A stretch of 64,000 bases of DNA from Pseudomonas syringae (GCF_021606685.1 NZ_WKCB01000023.1:1-64000), one strand, 5' to 3'. Counted from the stretch's first letter, positions 9,699-17,468 are shown. Program-made: numbers and translations. Notes: a model not told the origin generated them from the letters alone.

Positions 9699-9862
9699 AG
9701 CACCTCCTTGTGGTGTGTGTTGGTGGTGACTATAACCACTGAAAATAAATTATCAACACTCTACCTACCGATCTTCGATGACCGGTATTTCGGCAGGTGG
9801 TGAATGGAGTGTATGAGCGTGTGGGAATGGCGCTGCGCGGAGGTATTGCGGTTTTTTTCAGG

Positions 9863-10759
9863 TTATTGCCGGATGGGTAAAACCTCTTCGATCACGGCCA
9901 GAAAGGCGTCAATCAATGCACTCTGTCGTGCGGTAGGGGTCAGCACCAACAGCTGCGCACAGGCATCTGCTTCCACCAACGGTCGATAGGTCACGCCCTT
10001 GTTCATCAAGCTCTGCGTACAGGCCGGCACCAGTGCCACCCCTTGCCCGGCGGCCACCAGCGCAATGATCGAGGTGATCTGCCGCCCGGTCGGCCCGGGC
10101 TGAAGCGCTACCCCGTGGTGGCGGTAAAGCTGCTCGATGGACTGGTTGAGCCCCGAGCCGTAGTCGGACGGAAACAGAATCAACGGGTAAACACCGAGCT
10201 GAGCCACGCTGACCTGCGCCTGGCGGGCCAACGGGTTGTCGGTGGACACCGCCGCCACCAGCCGTTCCTCGCCCAACGATAGCGCCTGCACCTGGGCGCT
10301 GTGCGGCAGCAGCCGGCTCAAGCCGATATCCAGCCGCCCGTCCGCGATCTGCGCACCCAGGCTGCCCGAGGCGCACTCCACCAGGGTCAACTGCACATCG
10401 GGAAAGCGCTGCGCGAAGGCCTGGATGGCCTGGCTAAACAGGTCCGACAGGGCGATCGAACTGACGTACCCCAATGCCAGCTGGCCGGCGGTGCCCGCCG
10501 CCAATTTGCGCGCAATCACCTGCGCCAACGCCACCTGTTCCAACACGCCACGGGCATAGGGCAGGAACGAGCGGCCCTGGGCAGTGAGCGTCACTGTGCG
10601 AGTGGTACGATCGAACAGCTTGAACCCCAGCTCTGTTTCCAGCGCTGAAATCTGCCGGGTCAACGGCGGCTGGGCCAGGTGCAGGCGCAGGGCCGCGCGG
10701 CCGAAGTGCAATTCCTCGGCGACCGTCAGAAAGTAACGCAGCTTGCGTAGGTCGAGCAT
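9863..10759 (-). CDS. LysR-family transcriptional regulator (CatR/BenM-like)
   Basis: A 298-aa LysR protein. The N-terminal DNA-binding domain (LRYFLTVAEELHFGRAALRLHLAQPPLTRQISALE) is of the CatM/BenM/CatR type. The rest is a PBP2-like effector domain ending in a helical tail. It is transcribed divergently from the MFS pair that starts 96 bp away at 10855, so it likely regulates that operon. The effector molecule is unknown. Confidence 0.88.
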   Translation of the reverse strand: MLDLRKLRYFLTVAEELHFGRAALRLHLAQPPLTRQISALETELGFKLFDRTTRTVTLTAQGRSFLPYARGVLEQVALAQVIARKLAAGTAGQLALGYVSSIALSDLFSQAIQAFAQRFPDVQLTLVECASGSLGAQIADGRLDIGLSRLLPHSAQVQALSLGEERLVAAVSTDNPLARQAQVSVAQLGVYPLILFPSDYGSGLNQSIEQLYRHHGVALQPGPTGRQITSIIALVAAGQGVALVPACTQSLMNKGVTYRPLVEADACAQLLVLTPTARQSALIDAFLAVIEEVLPIRQ

Positions 10760-10854
10760 CCTGGTCCTTGGGTATCAATCGGTCGGAATTCGGTATTGGT
10801 TTAAGGCCTGCCAGCCATTCTATAAAGACCTTTCAAAATAAAACGAGAGGTTTC

Positions 10855-12018
10855 ATGAAACTGCGCCTGCATTGTGCCCGCCTTGCCCTGTTCCTGTGTG
10901 GCTGTGCGGCGTTTCTCAACCTCTATGCGACCCAGAGCATCCTTCAGACCTTTGCCGCGCATTTTCATATCAGCGCCAAGGCAGCGGGTTGGAGCATCAC
11001 GGTCACCACCCTGGCCGTGGCGATCACGGCGCCTTTTGTCAGCCGCCTTACCGGGCGTTTCGATCAACGTACGGTGATCGCCACCGCCGCGCTGCTGCTG
11101 GCGGTGCCGGCGCTGATGACGGCCTATGCCGACAGTTTTGCCCAAGTGCTGGTGTGGCGCTTTGTCGAGGGCATGTTGATTCCGGTGGTATTTGCCACCA
11201 GCGTGGCCTATATCGGCGATCGCTGGACGGGCGGCACCGTCACCGAGGTGACCAGCCTGTATGTCGCGGGCACCGTATTGGGCGGGTTTGCGGGGCGTTT
11301 CGTGATCGGCGTGATGACCGAATACGTGGGCTGGCGTGAAGCCTTTGAACTGCTGGCGGTGTTGAGTCTGATGGTCGGCGGGTTTATCCAGTTTCTGTTG
11401 CCCGCCAATCGGCCACGTGCGGTGCCGGGTAAAGCGCCTTCATCGGGCATCTTTCGCACACCGTTGTTGGCGGCATACGGCGTAGGTTTTTGCGTGCTGT
11501 TTTCCCAAGTCGCGGCGTTTACCTACGCGGGTTTGTACCTCAGCCTACCGCCTTTCAACCTCGGGCCTGCCGCCTTGGGCACGCTGTACACGGTGTTCCT
11601 GTTGGCGCTGATCGTGATTCCCATCGCTGGCCGGCTCAGCAAAGCTCGGCCCCACGCCGAGTTGCTGAGTGTCGCCGCTGTGCTCGGCGTGAGCGGCTCG
11701 GCGCTGACCCTGGTGCCGTCCTTGTGGTGCATTGTGGCGGGCCTGGCGCTGAGTTCTACCGGGGTGTTCCTCGCCCAGGCCGCCGCCAATGCCTTCACGA
11801 CCGCCACTGCTGGTGACAACAAGGCGGGCGCCGTGGGCGTTTACCTGACCTGTTATTACCTGGGCGGCAGTTGCGGGGCCATCGTCCCGGCGCTGATCTG
11901 GGAGCGCTGGGGCTGGGCCGGGTGTGTGGCGCTGATTGTCGGTTTCCAACTGCTGACCCTGCTGATTGCCTTGACCGGCTGGAAGGCCCCTGAACCCAAG
12001 CTGATTCCTACGCCATGA
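10855..12018 (+). CDS. MFS transporter (YnfM-like)
   Basis: A 387-aa, twelve-helix exporter. The opening segment FLNLYATQSILQTFAAHF resembles the YnfM group of DHA1-type MFS proteins. I start at 10855 because of the AGAGG site 4-8 bases upstream, although the frame is open to 10768. Its stop codon overlaps the next MFS gene by 4 bp (ATGA), so the two are translationally coupled. The divergent LysR gene is the probable regulator. Confidence 0.85.
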   Translation: MKLRLHCARLALFLCGCAAFLNLYATQSILQTFAAHFHISAKAAGWSITVTTLAVAITAPFVSRLTGRFDQRTVIATAALLLAVPALMTAYADSFAQVLVWRFVEGMLIPVVFATSVAYIGDRWTGGTVTEVTSLYVAGTVLGGFAGRFVIGVMTEYVGWREAFELLAVLSLMVGGFIQFLLPANRPRAVPGKAPSSGIFRTPLLAAYGVGFCVLFSQVAAFTYAGLYLSLPPFNLGPAALGTLYTVFLLALIVIPIAGRLSKARPHAELLSVAAVLGVSGSALTLVPSLWCIVAGLALSSTGVFLAQAAANAFTTATAGDNKAGAVGVYLTCYYLGGSCGAIVPALIWERWGWAGCVALIVGFQLLTLLIALTGWKAPEPKLIPTP

Positions 12019-13223
12019 ACGACACCGTCGCTGTGCCTGCCTCCGAAACTACTACGCGCCGTCGCGCCCTGTTCGCCGGGTGCAGCGCGCATGCCGTGCA
12101 CGATGGGCTCACGGATGTGATCTACGTGTTGCTGCCTATCTGGCAGGCCCAGTTCGCCTTGTCCTACGCCCAGATCGGCCTTTTACGCGGTGCCTATTCC
12201 GGGATGATGGCCGTGTTCCAACTCCTGGCCAGTCGCGCCGCCAAATATTGGGGGCGCCAGCCAATGCTGGTGGGTGGCACCGCGCTGGCCGGTATTGCCT
12301 ACCTGTTGGTGGGGCAGGCAACCGGGCTGAGCCTGTTGCTGCTGGCGTTGGTGTTCGGTGGCCTGGGCGCCAGTACCCAGCACCCGCTGGCCTCCTCAAT
12401 GATTACCGATGCCTATGAAGACGGTGGTGGCGTAAAGCAGGCGCTGTCCCAATACAACTTCTCCGGCGACATGGGTAAAACCCTGATTCCGGGGCTGGTC
12501 GGGTTGTTGCTCACCGTGATCAGTTGGCGGGCCAGCGCTACGCTGTTGGGGCTGCTCGGTCTGGCGGCGGCGGGGCTGTTGTGGTGGCTTATTCCTGCTC
12601 AGTCATGCGAGTCCGCCGTCATTAAAAAAGCCAAACCTCTCAGCGGGAGCGGCTCTGCCACGGGCCTGCGCGCGCTGATCGTCACTGGCACGCTCGACAG
12701 CGCCGTGCGTATGGGCTTTCTCACCTTCCTGCCCTTCCTGCTGCAAGCCAAAGGGGCCGGTACGGCCGGCATCGGCCTGGCCTTGACCCTGTTGTTTGTT
12801 GGCGGCGCGTTCGGCAAATTGCTCTGCGGGTATCTGGGCGCGCACATCGGCATGATGAAGACGGTGTGGATCACCGAAACCAGCACGGCAGTGCTGATCG
12901 TCGCCGCCGTGTACTTACCGCTGACCGGGTTGATGGTGATGTTGCCGATGCTGGGGTTGGTGCTGAACGGCACGTCTTCGGTGCTCTACGGCGCGGTGCC
13001 GGACCTGGCCGGTGCGGGTAAGCGGGATCAGGCATTTGCGCTGTTCTACACCGGCACGATTGGCGGCGGTGCAGTCGCGCCTGTGGTGTTTGGCGGGGTA
13101 GGGGATGCGCTGGGCGTGCCGATGGCGGTGATGGTGCTGGCGGGGATGTTGTTGCTGACGTTGCCGTTGGCATGGGCGGTGGAGCGGGGGATGAGGTTTA
13201 ACCCCTGGCCAGTCAACAAATAA
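12015..13223 (+). CDS. MFS transporter, FSR (fosmidomycin-resistance-like) family
   Basis: A 402-aa polytopic membrane protein. The segment SAHAVHDGLTDVIYVLLPIW and the following FALSYAQIGLLRGAYSG are typical of the FSR branch of MFS, named after fosmidomycin resistance. The actual substrate is not predictable. It overlaps the preceding MFS gene by 4 bp, giving a two-transporter operon, unusual because each MFS protein normally acts alone. Confidence 0.82.
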   Translation: MNDTVAVPASETTTRRRALFAGCSAHAVHDGLTDVIYVLLPIWQAQFALSYAQIGLLRGAYSGMMAVFQLLASRAAKYWGRQPMLVGGTALAGIAYLLVGQATGLSLLLLALVFGGLGASTQHPLASSMITDAYEDGGGVKQALSQYNFSGDMGKTLIPGLVGLLLTVISWRASATLLGLLGLAAAGLLWWLIPAQSCESAVIKKAKPLSGSGSATGLRALIVTGTLDSAVRMGFLTFLPFLLQAKGAGTAGIGLALTLLFVGGAFGKLLCGYLGAHIGMMKTVWITETSTAVLIVAAVYLPLTGLMVMLPMLGLVLNGTSSVLYGAVPDLAGAGKRDQAFALFYTGTIGGGAVAPVVFGGVGDALGVPMAVMVLAGMLLLTLPLAWAVERGMRFNPWPVNK

Positions 13224-13315
13224 TCGAGCGGCGGCTGCTGCTCGAGGCGGCACAGGACCGCGTGGACCAGCCGCCGCTACAAAGGAACAGGGAAGTCGAA
13301 GAAATACGCAGCACC

Positions 13316-13621
13316 TTAAAGCGGCGACGTCAGTGAAAACGGAATACGCAACGCACCGATCGGCCCTTCACGCACACCACACATTTCATCGTGGACGCAG
13401 TGCTGCACCAGCACACAGGGAAACGGTGGCACCCGCTGCAACAGGTCGCGCAAATGGGTGGTGGAACCAATGCGCAATGGCTTGCCATCATCATTCATCA
13501 GGGTTGTTTGCGAGTGACCAAGGCTGATGCGCGCGAGGTAGAAACCGCCCTCCAGAGAGAGCAATTCCAGCTCGTGTATTTCGCCCTTCATGGCCAGTTC
13601 GGTCAGCCTTTGCAGGTTCAT
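13316..13621 (-). CDS. DUF6482 family protein
   Basis: A 101-aa cytosolic protein of unknown function, of a family common in pseudomonads. The opening NLQRLTELAMKGEIHELELL and the SLEGGFYLARI stretch are the recognisable parts. The frame is open to 13684, but the Met at 13621 gives the family-like N-terminus. It lies immediately downstream of, and slightly separated from, the DUF3833 lipoprotein gene on the same strand and may be co-transcribed. Confidence 0.72.
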   Translation of the reverse strand: MNLQRLTELAMKGEIHELELLSLEGGFYLARISLGHSQTTLMNDDGKPLRIGSTTHLRDLLQRVPPFPCVLVQHCVHDEMCGVREGPIGALRIPFSLTSPL

Positions 13622-13643
13622 GTTCACCCTCACTTCAGCTCGT

Positions 13644-14168
13644 TCATTGGCGACGAAAGAACAACGTGACCTGGCCCCACTCAACGCCGAATTTAGACAT
13701 GCTCGAACGGTTGATCAGCGTGTCGTCATCCATCAGGAACATCCAGTCGTCAAAGCTGACTTCGTACACAGAGTCATCCACCGGGAGGTTGAGTCGGTAG
13801 CGCCAACGCAGTGCATTGCCCGCCACTTCGCCGATGGCCTCGCCCACCACATCCCCGGCGCGCCCACGCCAGCGTCCAGGACCGTCCGGCGTAAGCGTCC
13901 AGACCCGTTGCTGGCGGGTGCCATCGCTGTACAGGAACCGTTCGTCGAGGATCAGCGCGTTGCCTTCTTCTCGACTGGAAATAGCCACCTCAAAGCGCTT
14001 GGCCACTTCCCCCGAACGCTTCTGGAAGATGCCCCAGGCCTTGACGGGCTTGCTGAAGAAACGCTTGAGGTCCAACTGCGGCTGCTGGTCGGCATAGTGC
14101 TCGACCCCGACGTTGCCGCAACTGCTCAAACTCAACACCAGCAACAATGAAACCCATAGACGCGTCAT
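13644..14168 (-). CDS. DUF3833 family lipoprotein
   Basis: A 174-aa protein with a lipoprotein signal peptide (lipobox LSLSSC, lipidated Cys about residue 17). The mature part matches DUF3833: LKRFFSKPVKAWGIFQKRSG, then WRYRLNLPVDD and DDWMFLMDDDTLINRSSMSKFG. Function unknown, presumed envelope-associated. It lies upstream of the DUF6482 gene on the same strand. Confidence 0.85.
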   Translation of the reverse strand: MTRLWVSLLLVLSLSSCGNVGVEHYADQQPQLDLKRFFSKPVKAWGIFQKRSGEVAKRFEVAISSREEGNALILDERFLYSDGTRQQRVWTLTPDGPGRWRGRAGDVVGEAIGEVAGNALRWRYRLNLPVDDSVYEVSFDDWMFLMDDDTLINRSSMSKFGVEWGQVTLFFRRQ

Positions 14169-14286
14169 GGCCTGGCTCCTCTATCGTGCGCGGCGCAGTA
14201 CCCTCGCTTTGGGTTGATACTTGTACAAAATTATTGGTTTGTACAGGTTTGCGCGAAAAGAATGCCGCATCCCTCACATCCCGCCC

Positions 14287-14319
14287 ATAAAAAAACCGGC
14301 CAAGAGGGCCGGTTTTTTA
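14287..14319 (-). terminator. Terminator hairpin, probably the displaced tRNA-Gly terminator
   Basis: Stem ACCGGCC / GGCCGGT flanked by A6-7 and T6, functional in both directions. No intact gene ends here. Read on the minus strand, it lies 45 bases beyond the 18-bp copy of the tRNA-Gly 3' end at 14362-14379, the position of a tRNA terminator before an element inserted. The link to tRNA-Gly is an inference. Confidence 0.8.
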
Positions 14320-14361
14320 TGCATCTTGCGTCCAAAACATTCTGACGCAAGACCTGATCTG

Positions 14362-14379
14362 AGTGGAGCGGGTAGAGGG
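14362..14379. repeat. Left attachment-like repeat: copy of tRNA-Gly 3' end
   Basis: Eighteen bases, AGTGGAGCGGGTAGAGGG, are identical to 17279-17296, which is the CCA end, acceptor strand and start of the T-arm of tRNA-Gly(CCC). After two mismatches the TCGAA of the T-loop is also shared. Direct repeats of a tRNA 3' end on each side of an integrase remnant are the usual scar of site-specific integration. Confidence 0.8.
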
Positions 14380-14428
14380 GGTCGAATGGGCCACGTGGTG
14401 CACGGGTTTCATGGCTTTTTTCGGTTCG

Positions 14429-14458
14429 CTATACAAGCCGCTATACAAGAATTACCAG
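14429..14458 (+). repeat. CCGCTATACAA repeat, possible integrase arm site
   Basis: Two tandem copies of CGCTATACAAG followed by AATTACCAG. A close relative lies at 17126-17155 near the other end of the island, in the same orientation, with an inverted copy at 17097-17107. The location just inside both ends suggests recombinase arm-type binding sites; this is inference. Confidence 0.5.
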
Positions 14459-14549
14459 GTCGGCTGACCCCGCGCCGTCTGTCATGACGTTACGCGCCTG
14501 GGATGGATGAGTTATTTTAAGTGTAACCAGCTTGCCTATACTTTTATCT

Positions 14550-14748
14550 ATGAAAACGGCCTTCTTCGAAACCACAAGCTTCACCGCCACTGTCGGTGAC
14601 TACCTGAAGCTGACGATGAGTATCGGCAGCTTCAGGCCGAAATGCAGGCGAACCCTGAAGCAGGTGATGTGATGCCACGTACCGGAGGCTTCAGAAAGCT
14701 CCGCTGGCAGACGCTCGCCGTGGCAAGGGAAAGCGTGGTGGGCTGCTT
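14550..14748 (+). pseudogene. RelE/HigB-2-type toxin gene remnant with frameshifts
   Basis: The ATG at 14550 opens MKTAFFETTSFTATVGDYL. The reading then changes frame near 14606, where DDEYRQLQAEMQANPEAGDV and PRTGGFRKLRW follow, and shifts again near 14711 to DARRGKGKRGGL. Placed end to end these three pieces match the first 70 or so residues of RelE/HigB-2 family toxins (DYL-DDEYRQLQ, GDV, GTGGLRKLR, RRGKGKRGG). The C-terminal half is absent; a phage-tail-like fragment is joined directly to it. Clearly non-functional. Confidence 0.75.
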
Positions 14749-15020
14749 GGCTAGGCAAGACCTTACGTGAGCTGATCCAGCAAATGAGTGCCGAAGGGCT
14801 TTTCCTGTGGCAAGCCTTCAACCGTGAGTCGCCTATCAGTGATGTGAGAGGTGACGTGCAAACGGAGATCCTCGCAGCAGCGGTTTTCCAGGCTCAAGGT
14901 GCGAAGGTTACGGCGTTGGAGCTATTGCCGAAATGGCAGCGCAACGCTGAACCCTCGAATCTGGATGCGGAAGAGGACGAAACACAACTGCGTAAATACT
15001 TGGCGATGCAGACAGTTTGA
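14748..15020 (+). pseudogene. Phage tail assembly protein T-like fragment
   Basis: An open frame of about 90 codons reading WLGKTLRELIQQMSAEGLFL, then a W-QAF and a segment ending AAAVFQAQGAKVTALELLP. GKTLRELIQQMS-x-EE/G-x-x-LW-AF resembles the N-terminus of DUF4035 / lambda gpT-like tail assembly proteins. It has no credible start of its own and follows directly on the broken toxin remnant. An ATG at 14784 could express 78 residues, but a fragment is more likely. Confidence 0.5.
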
Positions 15021-15028
15021 AACTTCGA

Positions 15029-15128
15029 GTTTCAGATTTCTTTGAAATACAGAAGTGTCCTACAACTTCGCTTTGGGTCGCTGTAATAGCCTGCTCAGCC
15101 GATTGGTTTATTACAAGGAAAGGCTCCC
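15029..15128 (+). promoter_or_regulatory. Conserved leader of Hcp cassette, copy 1
   Basis: The 100 bases before hcp copy 1 are nearly the same as the 100 bases before copy 2 (48877-48976), including CCTACAACTTCGCTTTGGG, TAATAGCCTGCTCAGCCGAT and the ACAAGGAAAG ribosome site. Just upstream, both copies have a TGAAA..TTTCA inverted repeat with different loops. The promoter is presumably here, but I cannot assign -35/-10 boxes with confidence. Confidence 0.6.
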
Positions 15129-15614
15129 ATGGCGAACACTGGATATATGTCGATCACTGGTAAGATTCAAGGATTGATTTCGGTAGGATGTTCAGGTCAG
15201 AGCTCGATAGGTAATAAATGCCAGCCAGGGCATCTCGATGAGATCATGGTACTTTCCTACAGCCATAACATGGCAAATCTCGGGAATGTCGATAAGCCGA
15301 CGCATCGGCCAATTGTCCTAACAAAAAATGTCGATAAGTCTTCACCGTTGCTGGCGCAAGCCCTTTCAAGTCGAGAGGAAATTCAATGCACGATTAATTT
15401 TTATCGTGTGTCTTCTTTCGGGCAACAGGAGAAGTTCTATTCTATATCAATTGAGGGCGGCGTCATTTCGGACCTGACTCTGGATATGCCGCATGTCATT
15501 TTACAAAATGACGCTGAACCCCAGGAGCATGTTGCTATTCGTTATCGGAGCATCACTTGGGTCCACCACCTTGCTGGAACGACCGGGTACAGTTCTTGGG
15601 GTGGTGACGAGTGA
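15129..15614 (+). CDS. hcp: Hcp-family T6SS tube/effector protein, copy 1
   Basis: A 161-aa Hcp protein of the type that stacks into hexameric rings to form the type VI secretion tube and carries small effectors in its lumen. Recognisable stretches: MANTGYMSITGKIQGLIS, GHLDEIMVLSYSHNM, PTHRPIVLTKNVDKSSPLL, LDMPHVILQNDAEPQEHVAI and a C-terminal HHLAGTTGYSSW. It is complete, with a GGAAAGG-type ribosome site. It is an orphan: no other T6SS component is in the window. The next gene starts within its stop codon. By eye it differs from copy 2 at about 16 of 161 positions. Confidence 0.93.
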   Translation: MANTGYMSITGKIQGLISVGCSGQSSIGNKCQPGHLDEIMVLSYSHNMANLGNVDKPTHRPIVLTKNVDKSSPLLAQALSSREEIQCTINFYRVSSFGQQEKFYSISIEGGVISDLTLDMPHVILQNDAEPQEHVAIRYRSITWVHHLAGTTGYSSWGGDE

Positions 15615-16342
15615 TGCCGTTCAGAGATAAGAATGGCGGGGACGACCCAAGCAGCTGCGACTTTTGGCAAGTCAGCCGCGCTGGAAGCATCCTTGCTAAC
15701 CAAGCTTGTACCTTGAGCGCCCGCCATATCCAAGATGGTGTGTTACGTCTGCAATTCAATCGTGAAGTGGCGTACTACGCGAGAAGTATCGTCCACGATG
15801 TGGAGCAGGGTAGAAAATCACCGGAGCAGGGTCTTCGCGACTTGGAGGACGAGCAAAAAAGCCTGCTTGAGCAGTCGATAGAGATTGCTAAAAAGGGTGT
15901 GGGGGTGGTTGCCGGTGTATTGCAGTTCGCGACGGGGGCCGGAATTTGCTATGCCTCTGTCGGCACGCTATGTCTAGTAGCAGGTGCACCATTGATGGCG
16001 CACGGTGCCAATAACACTTATGAAGGTGCACGCAATCTTTGGGAGGACCGCACGGATACCCAAGGGCCTGTGCGCAAGGGTTATCACGAAATTTCCAAAG
16101 CGATGGGCGGCGACGAAATTGATGGAAATATGGCGTATGGCGGCGCAGATTTGTTGATGTCCGCCTATGGCGTAGGTCGGTTGGTATTAAAGCCTGATTC
16201 TTGGCGATTGTTTCGTTACATTCGTAGCGATTATCAGCGTGGGTATGTCGAGGCTGGGGCAGTTACCTTGGGTATTGATGCGATTGCTGATTTAGCCACG
16301 GTCGATGCCTTATATAAAGAGTCCAAGAATAATGGACGCTGA
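15614..16342 (+). CDS. DUF4225-like putative T6SS effector, copy 1
   Basis: A 242-aa protein translationally coupled to hcp (TGATG; a GTG at 15611 is an alternative start). I recognise it as DUF4225-like from family memory, with moderate certainty. Residues about 1-85 are soluble and charged (FNREVAYYARSIVHDVEQGR). Residues about 95-130 form a Gly/Ala-rich hydrophobic hairpin (VGVVAGVLQFATGAGICYAS, then a LVAGAPLMAHGANNTYEG segment), which would suit membrane insertion. The last 33 residues differ strongly from copy 2. Proposed role: toxin carried by its cognate Hcp; a membrane target is inferred from the hairpin and from the membrane-bound partner. Confidence 0.72.
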   Translation: MPFRDKNGGDDPSSCDFWQVSRAGSILANQACTLSARHIQDGVLRLQFNREVAYYARSIVHDVEQGRKSPEQGLRDLEDEQKSLLEQSIEIAKKGVGVVAGVLQFATGAGICYASVGTLCLVAGAPLMAHGANNTYEGARNLWEDRTDTQGPVRKGYHEISKAMGGDEIDGNMAYGGADLLMSAYGVGRLVLKPDSWRLFRYIRSDYQRGYVEAGAVTLGIDAIADLATVDALYKESKNNGR

Positions 16343-16640
16343 CCAGTTTTTTTTAACCGTAATTTATTTTGTGATGTCTCTTTCGGTATTTTTAGTCTGT
16401 CGCTTGATAAGTAGAAAGCTTTCGGGTGACAACTTTAGCGACAAGTGGTTCTGGGTGTGCTTGGTAGGTGTTCTGCTTTGGGGGGAGGCTCAGTTTAGTG
16501 TCGCCCGTTACGGCTCAATTTTGCTTTTTTCCTCCCCCTTGGAGTTTCTGGTGAATAACGATTGGGTTCGATGGGTCGCTTTCATCAGTGCGCTGCTTCA
16601 AGCGACATGTATTCCCAAAAAAACACTTCGGAAAAATTAA
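16332..16640 (+). CDS. Small membrane protein, putative immunity protein, copy 1
   Basis: A 102-aa protein with three hydrophobic segments (about 6-26, 38-52, 80-95) and no recognised family. The start at 16332 overlaps the effector gene by 11 bp, exactly as in copy 2. Compared with copy 2 it keeps TVIY, LLWG, GSILxF and WVRW patches but is otherwise much more divergent than Hcp. Its position after the effector, its membrane location and its divergence fit an immunity protein that protects the inner membrane. No direct evidence. Confidence 0.7.
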   Translation: MDADQFFLTVIYFVMSLSVFLVCRLISRKLSGDNFSDKWFWVCLVGVLLWGEAQFSVARYGSILLFSSPLEFLVNNDWVRWVAFISALLQATCIPKKTLRKN

Positions 16641-16691
16641 CGCTCGGTAAGTTTGAGTTGTCAAAAAATAACCGCTGTCTGACAGACTGAG

Positions 16692-16766
16692 CCGACAGAC
16701 TCGATTGAAAACCGGTGGTACGTTCGCACTTTTCCATCTGGGAGAAATAACGTGCAACTGATCATC
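16692..16766 (+). repeat. 3' flank shared by both Hcp cassettes, copy 1
   Basis: About 75 bases starting CCGACAGACTCGATT and ending near GATCATC recur at 50523-50597 with a handful of mismatches. They mark the right edge of the duplicated unit. No gene or hairpin is evident in it. Confidence 0.7.
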
Positions 16767-16861
16767 ACGCGTTCATTCATCTGCATGGGTCTACAGTTGT
16801 CGCTCGCCACCGTTGTCTTTGGGTCGACGCCATCAGCATTAAGCTTCAATGCGGCCCGTGC

Positions 16862-17092
16862 TTATTCTAGGGCGCATTTGGCGCTGACATCAGGATAGGT
16901 CCCCAATCCATGCCAGCCCCATTTCCCATTGGGCTTCTTATATCGCGGCACCCAGCGCTCACGACCAGCACTGGTCACAAGGAAGTAGAGGCGGTCAGCC
17001 CCGTAGTTTTGGTAGTAGTCCTTCGCCTCAGGCGCGAATGCAGCCAACACCGTGTCGGCCAGGGGCAGGCGCTTGATATCAGTAGGTTTCAT
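16862..17092 (-). pseudogene. Integrase N-terminal fragment (DUF4102/P4-type)
   Basis: A 76-codon minus-strand frame, LADTVLAAF...DRLYFLVTSAGRERWVPRYK, then WGWHGLGTYPDVSAKCALE, followed by a stop. This is the arm-binding N-terminal domain of P4-type tyrosine integrases (L-D-x-x-GLYL-V-x-P-G-S-K-W-R-x-Y, LG-YP-VSLA-AR). The catalytic domain is missing. It lies next to tRNA-Gly and reads away from it, the standard place and orientation for the integrase of a tRNA-targeting island. Confidence 0.75.
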
Positions 17093-17096
17093 GGAG

Positions 17097-17155
17097 TTTG
17101 TATAGCGTGGTTCGATCTAACTCCACTGTACAAACCGCTATACAAAAAATTCCAG
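17097..17155. repeat. Inverted and direct CGCTATACAA repeats next to integrase remnant
   Basis: TTTGTATAGCG at 17097-17107 is inverted relative to CGCTATACAAA at 17138-17147. The block CTGTACAAACCGCTATACAA followed by AATTCCAG (17126-17155) parallels 14429-14458 at the far end of the island. These may be integrase arm sites. Confidence 0.5.
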
Positions 17156-17278
17156 ACTGAGAAGACAAACGGCGGAGTGCGAGGGAACGTGTGGAGTCGC
17201 TGAAAGCCCCGTATTAGCTGGGCTGGTCGCTGATGTGAACGCGTGGGGGATGATGCGGAAAAACGAGGGAAAAGCAGA

Positions 17279-17296
17279 AGTGGAGCGGGTAGAGGG
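17279..17296. repeat. Right attachment-like repeat within tRNA-Gly 3' end
   Basis: The native copy of the 18-bp direct repeat, overlapping the 3' end of tRNA-Gly(CCC). Together with 14362-14379 it brackets the 2.9-kb remnant island. Confidence 0.8.
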
Positions 17297-17354
17297 AATC
17301 GAACCCTCAACTAAAGCTTGGGAAGCTTTCGTTTTGCCACTAAACTATACCCGC
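17281..17354 (-). tRNA. tRNA-Gly (anticodon CCC)
   Basis: The minus strand reads GCGGGTATAGTTTAGTGGCA at the 5' end and ends in TACCCGC-T-CCA. The acceptor stem GCGGGTA/TACCCGC is perfect, the anticodon arm is AAAGC-TTCCCAA-GCTTT giving anticodon CCC, and the T-arm GAGGG-TTCGATT-CCCTC is intact. The CCA end is encoded. It decodes GGG. The 3' end served as attachment site for the adjacent island. Confidence 0.96.
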
Positions 17355-17468
17355 TCAGAGCGGCTGACTTTGTACCAGATGTTCGCCCGGATTTGAAGTT
17401 TTTCTTCGAAAAATGTGTGGGTTGCGTTCATCAAGCCAACCGATGAACAGGCGCAATGCAGGCGCAAG

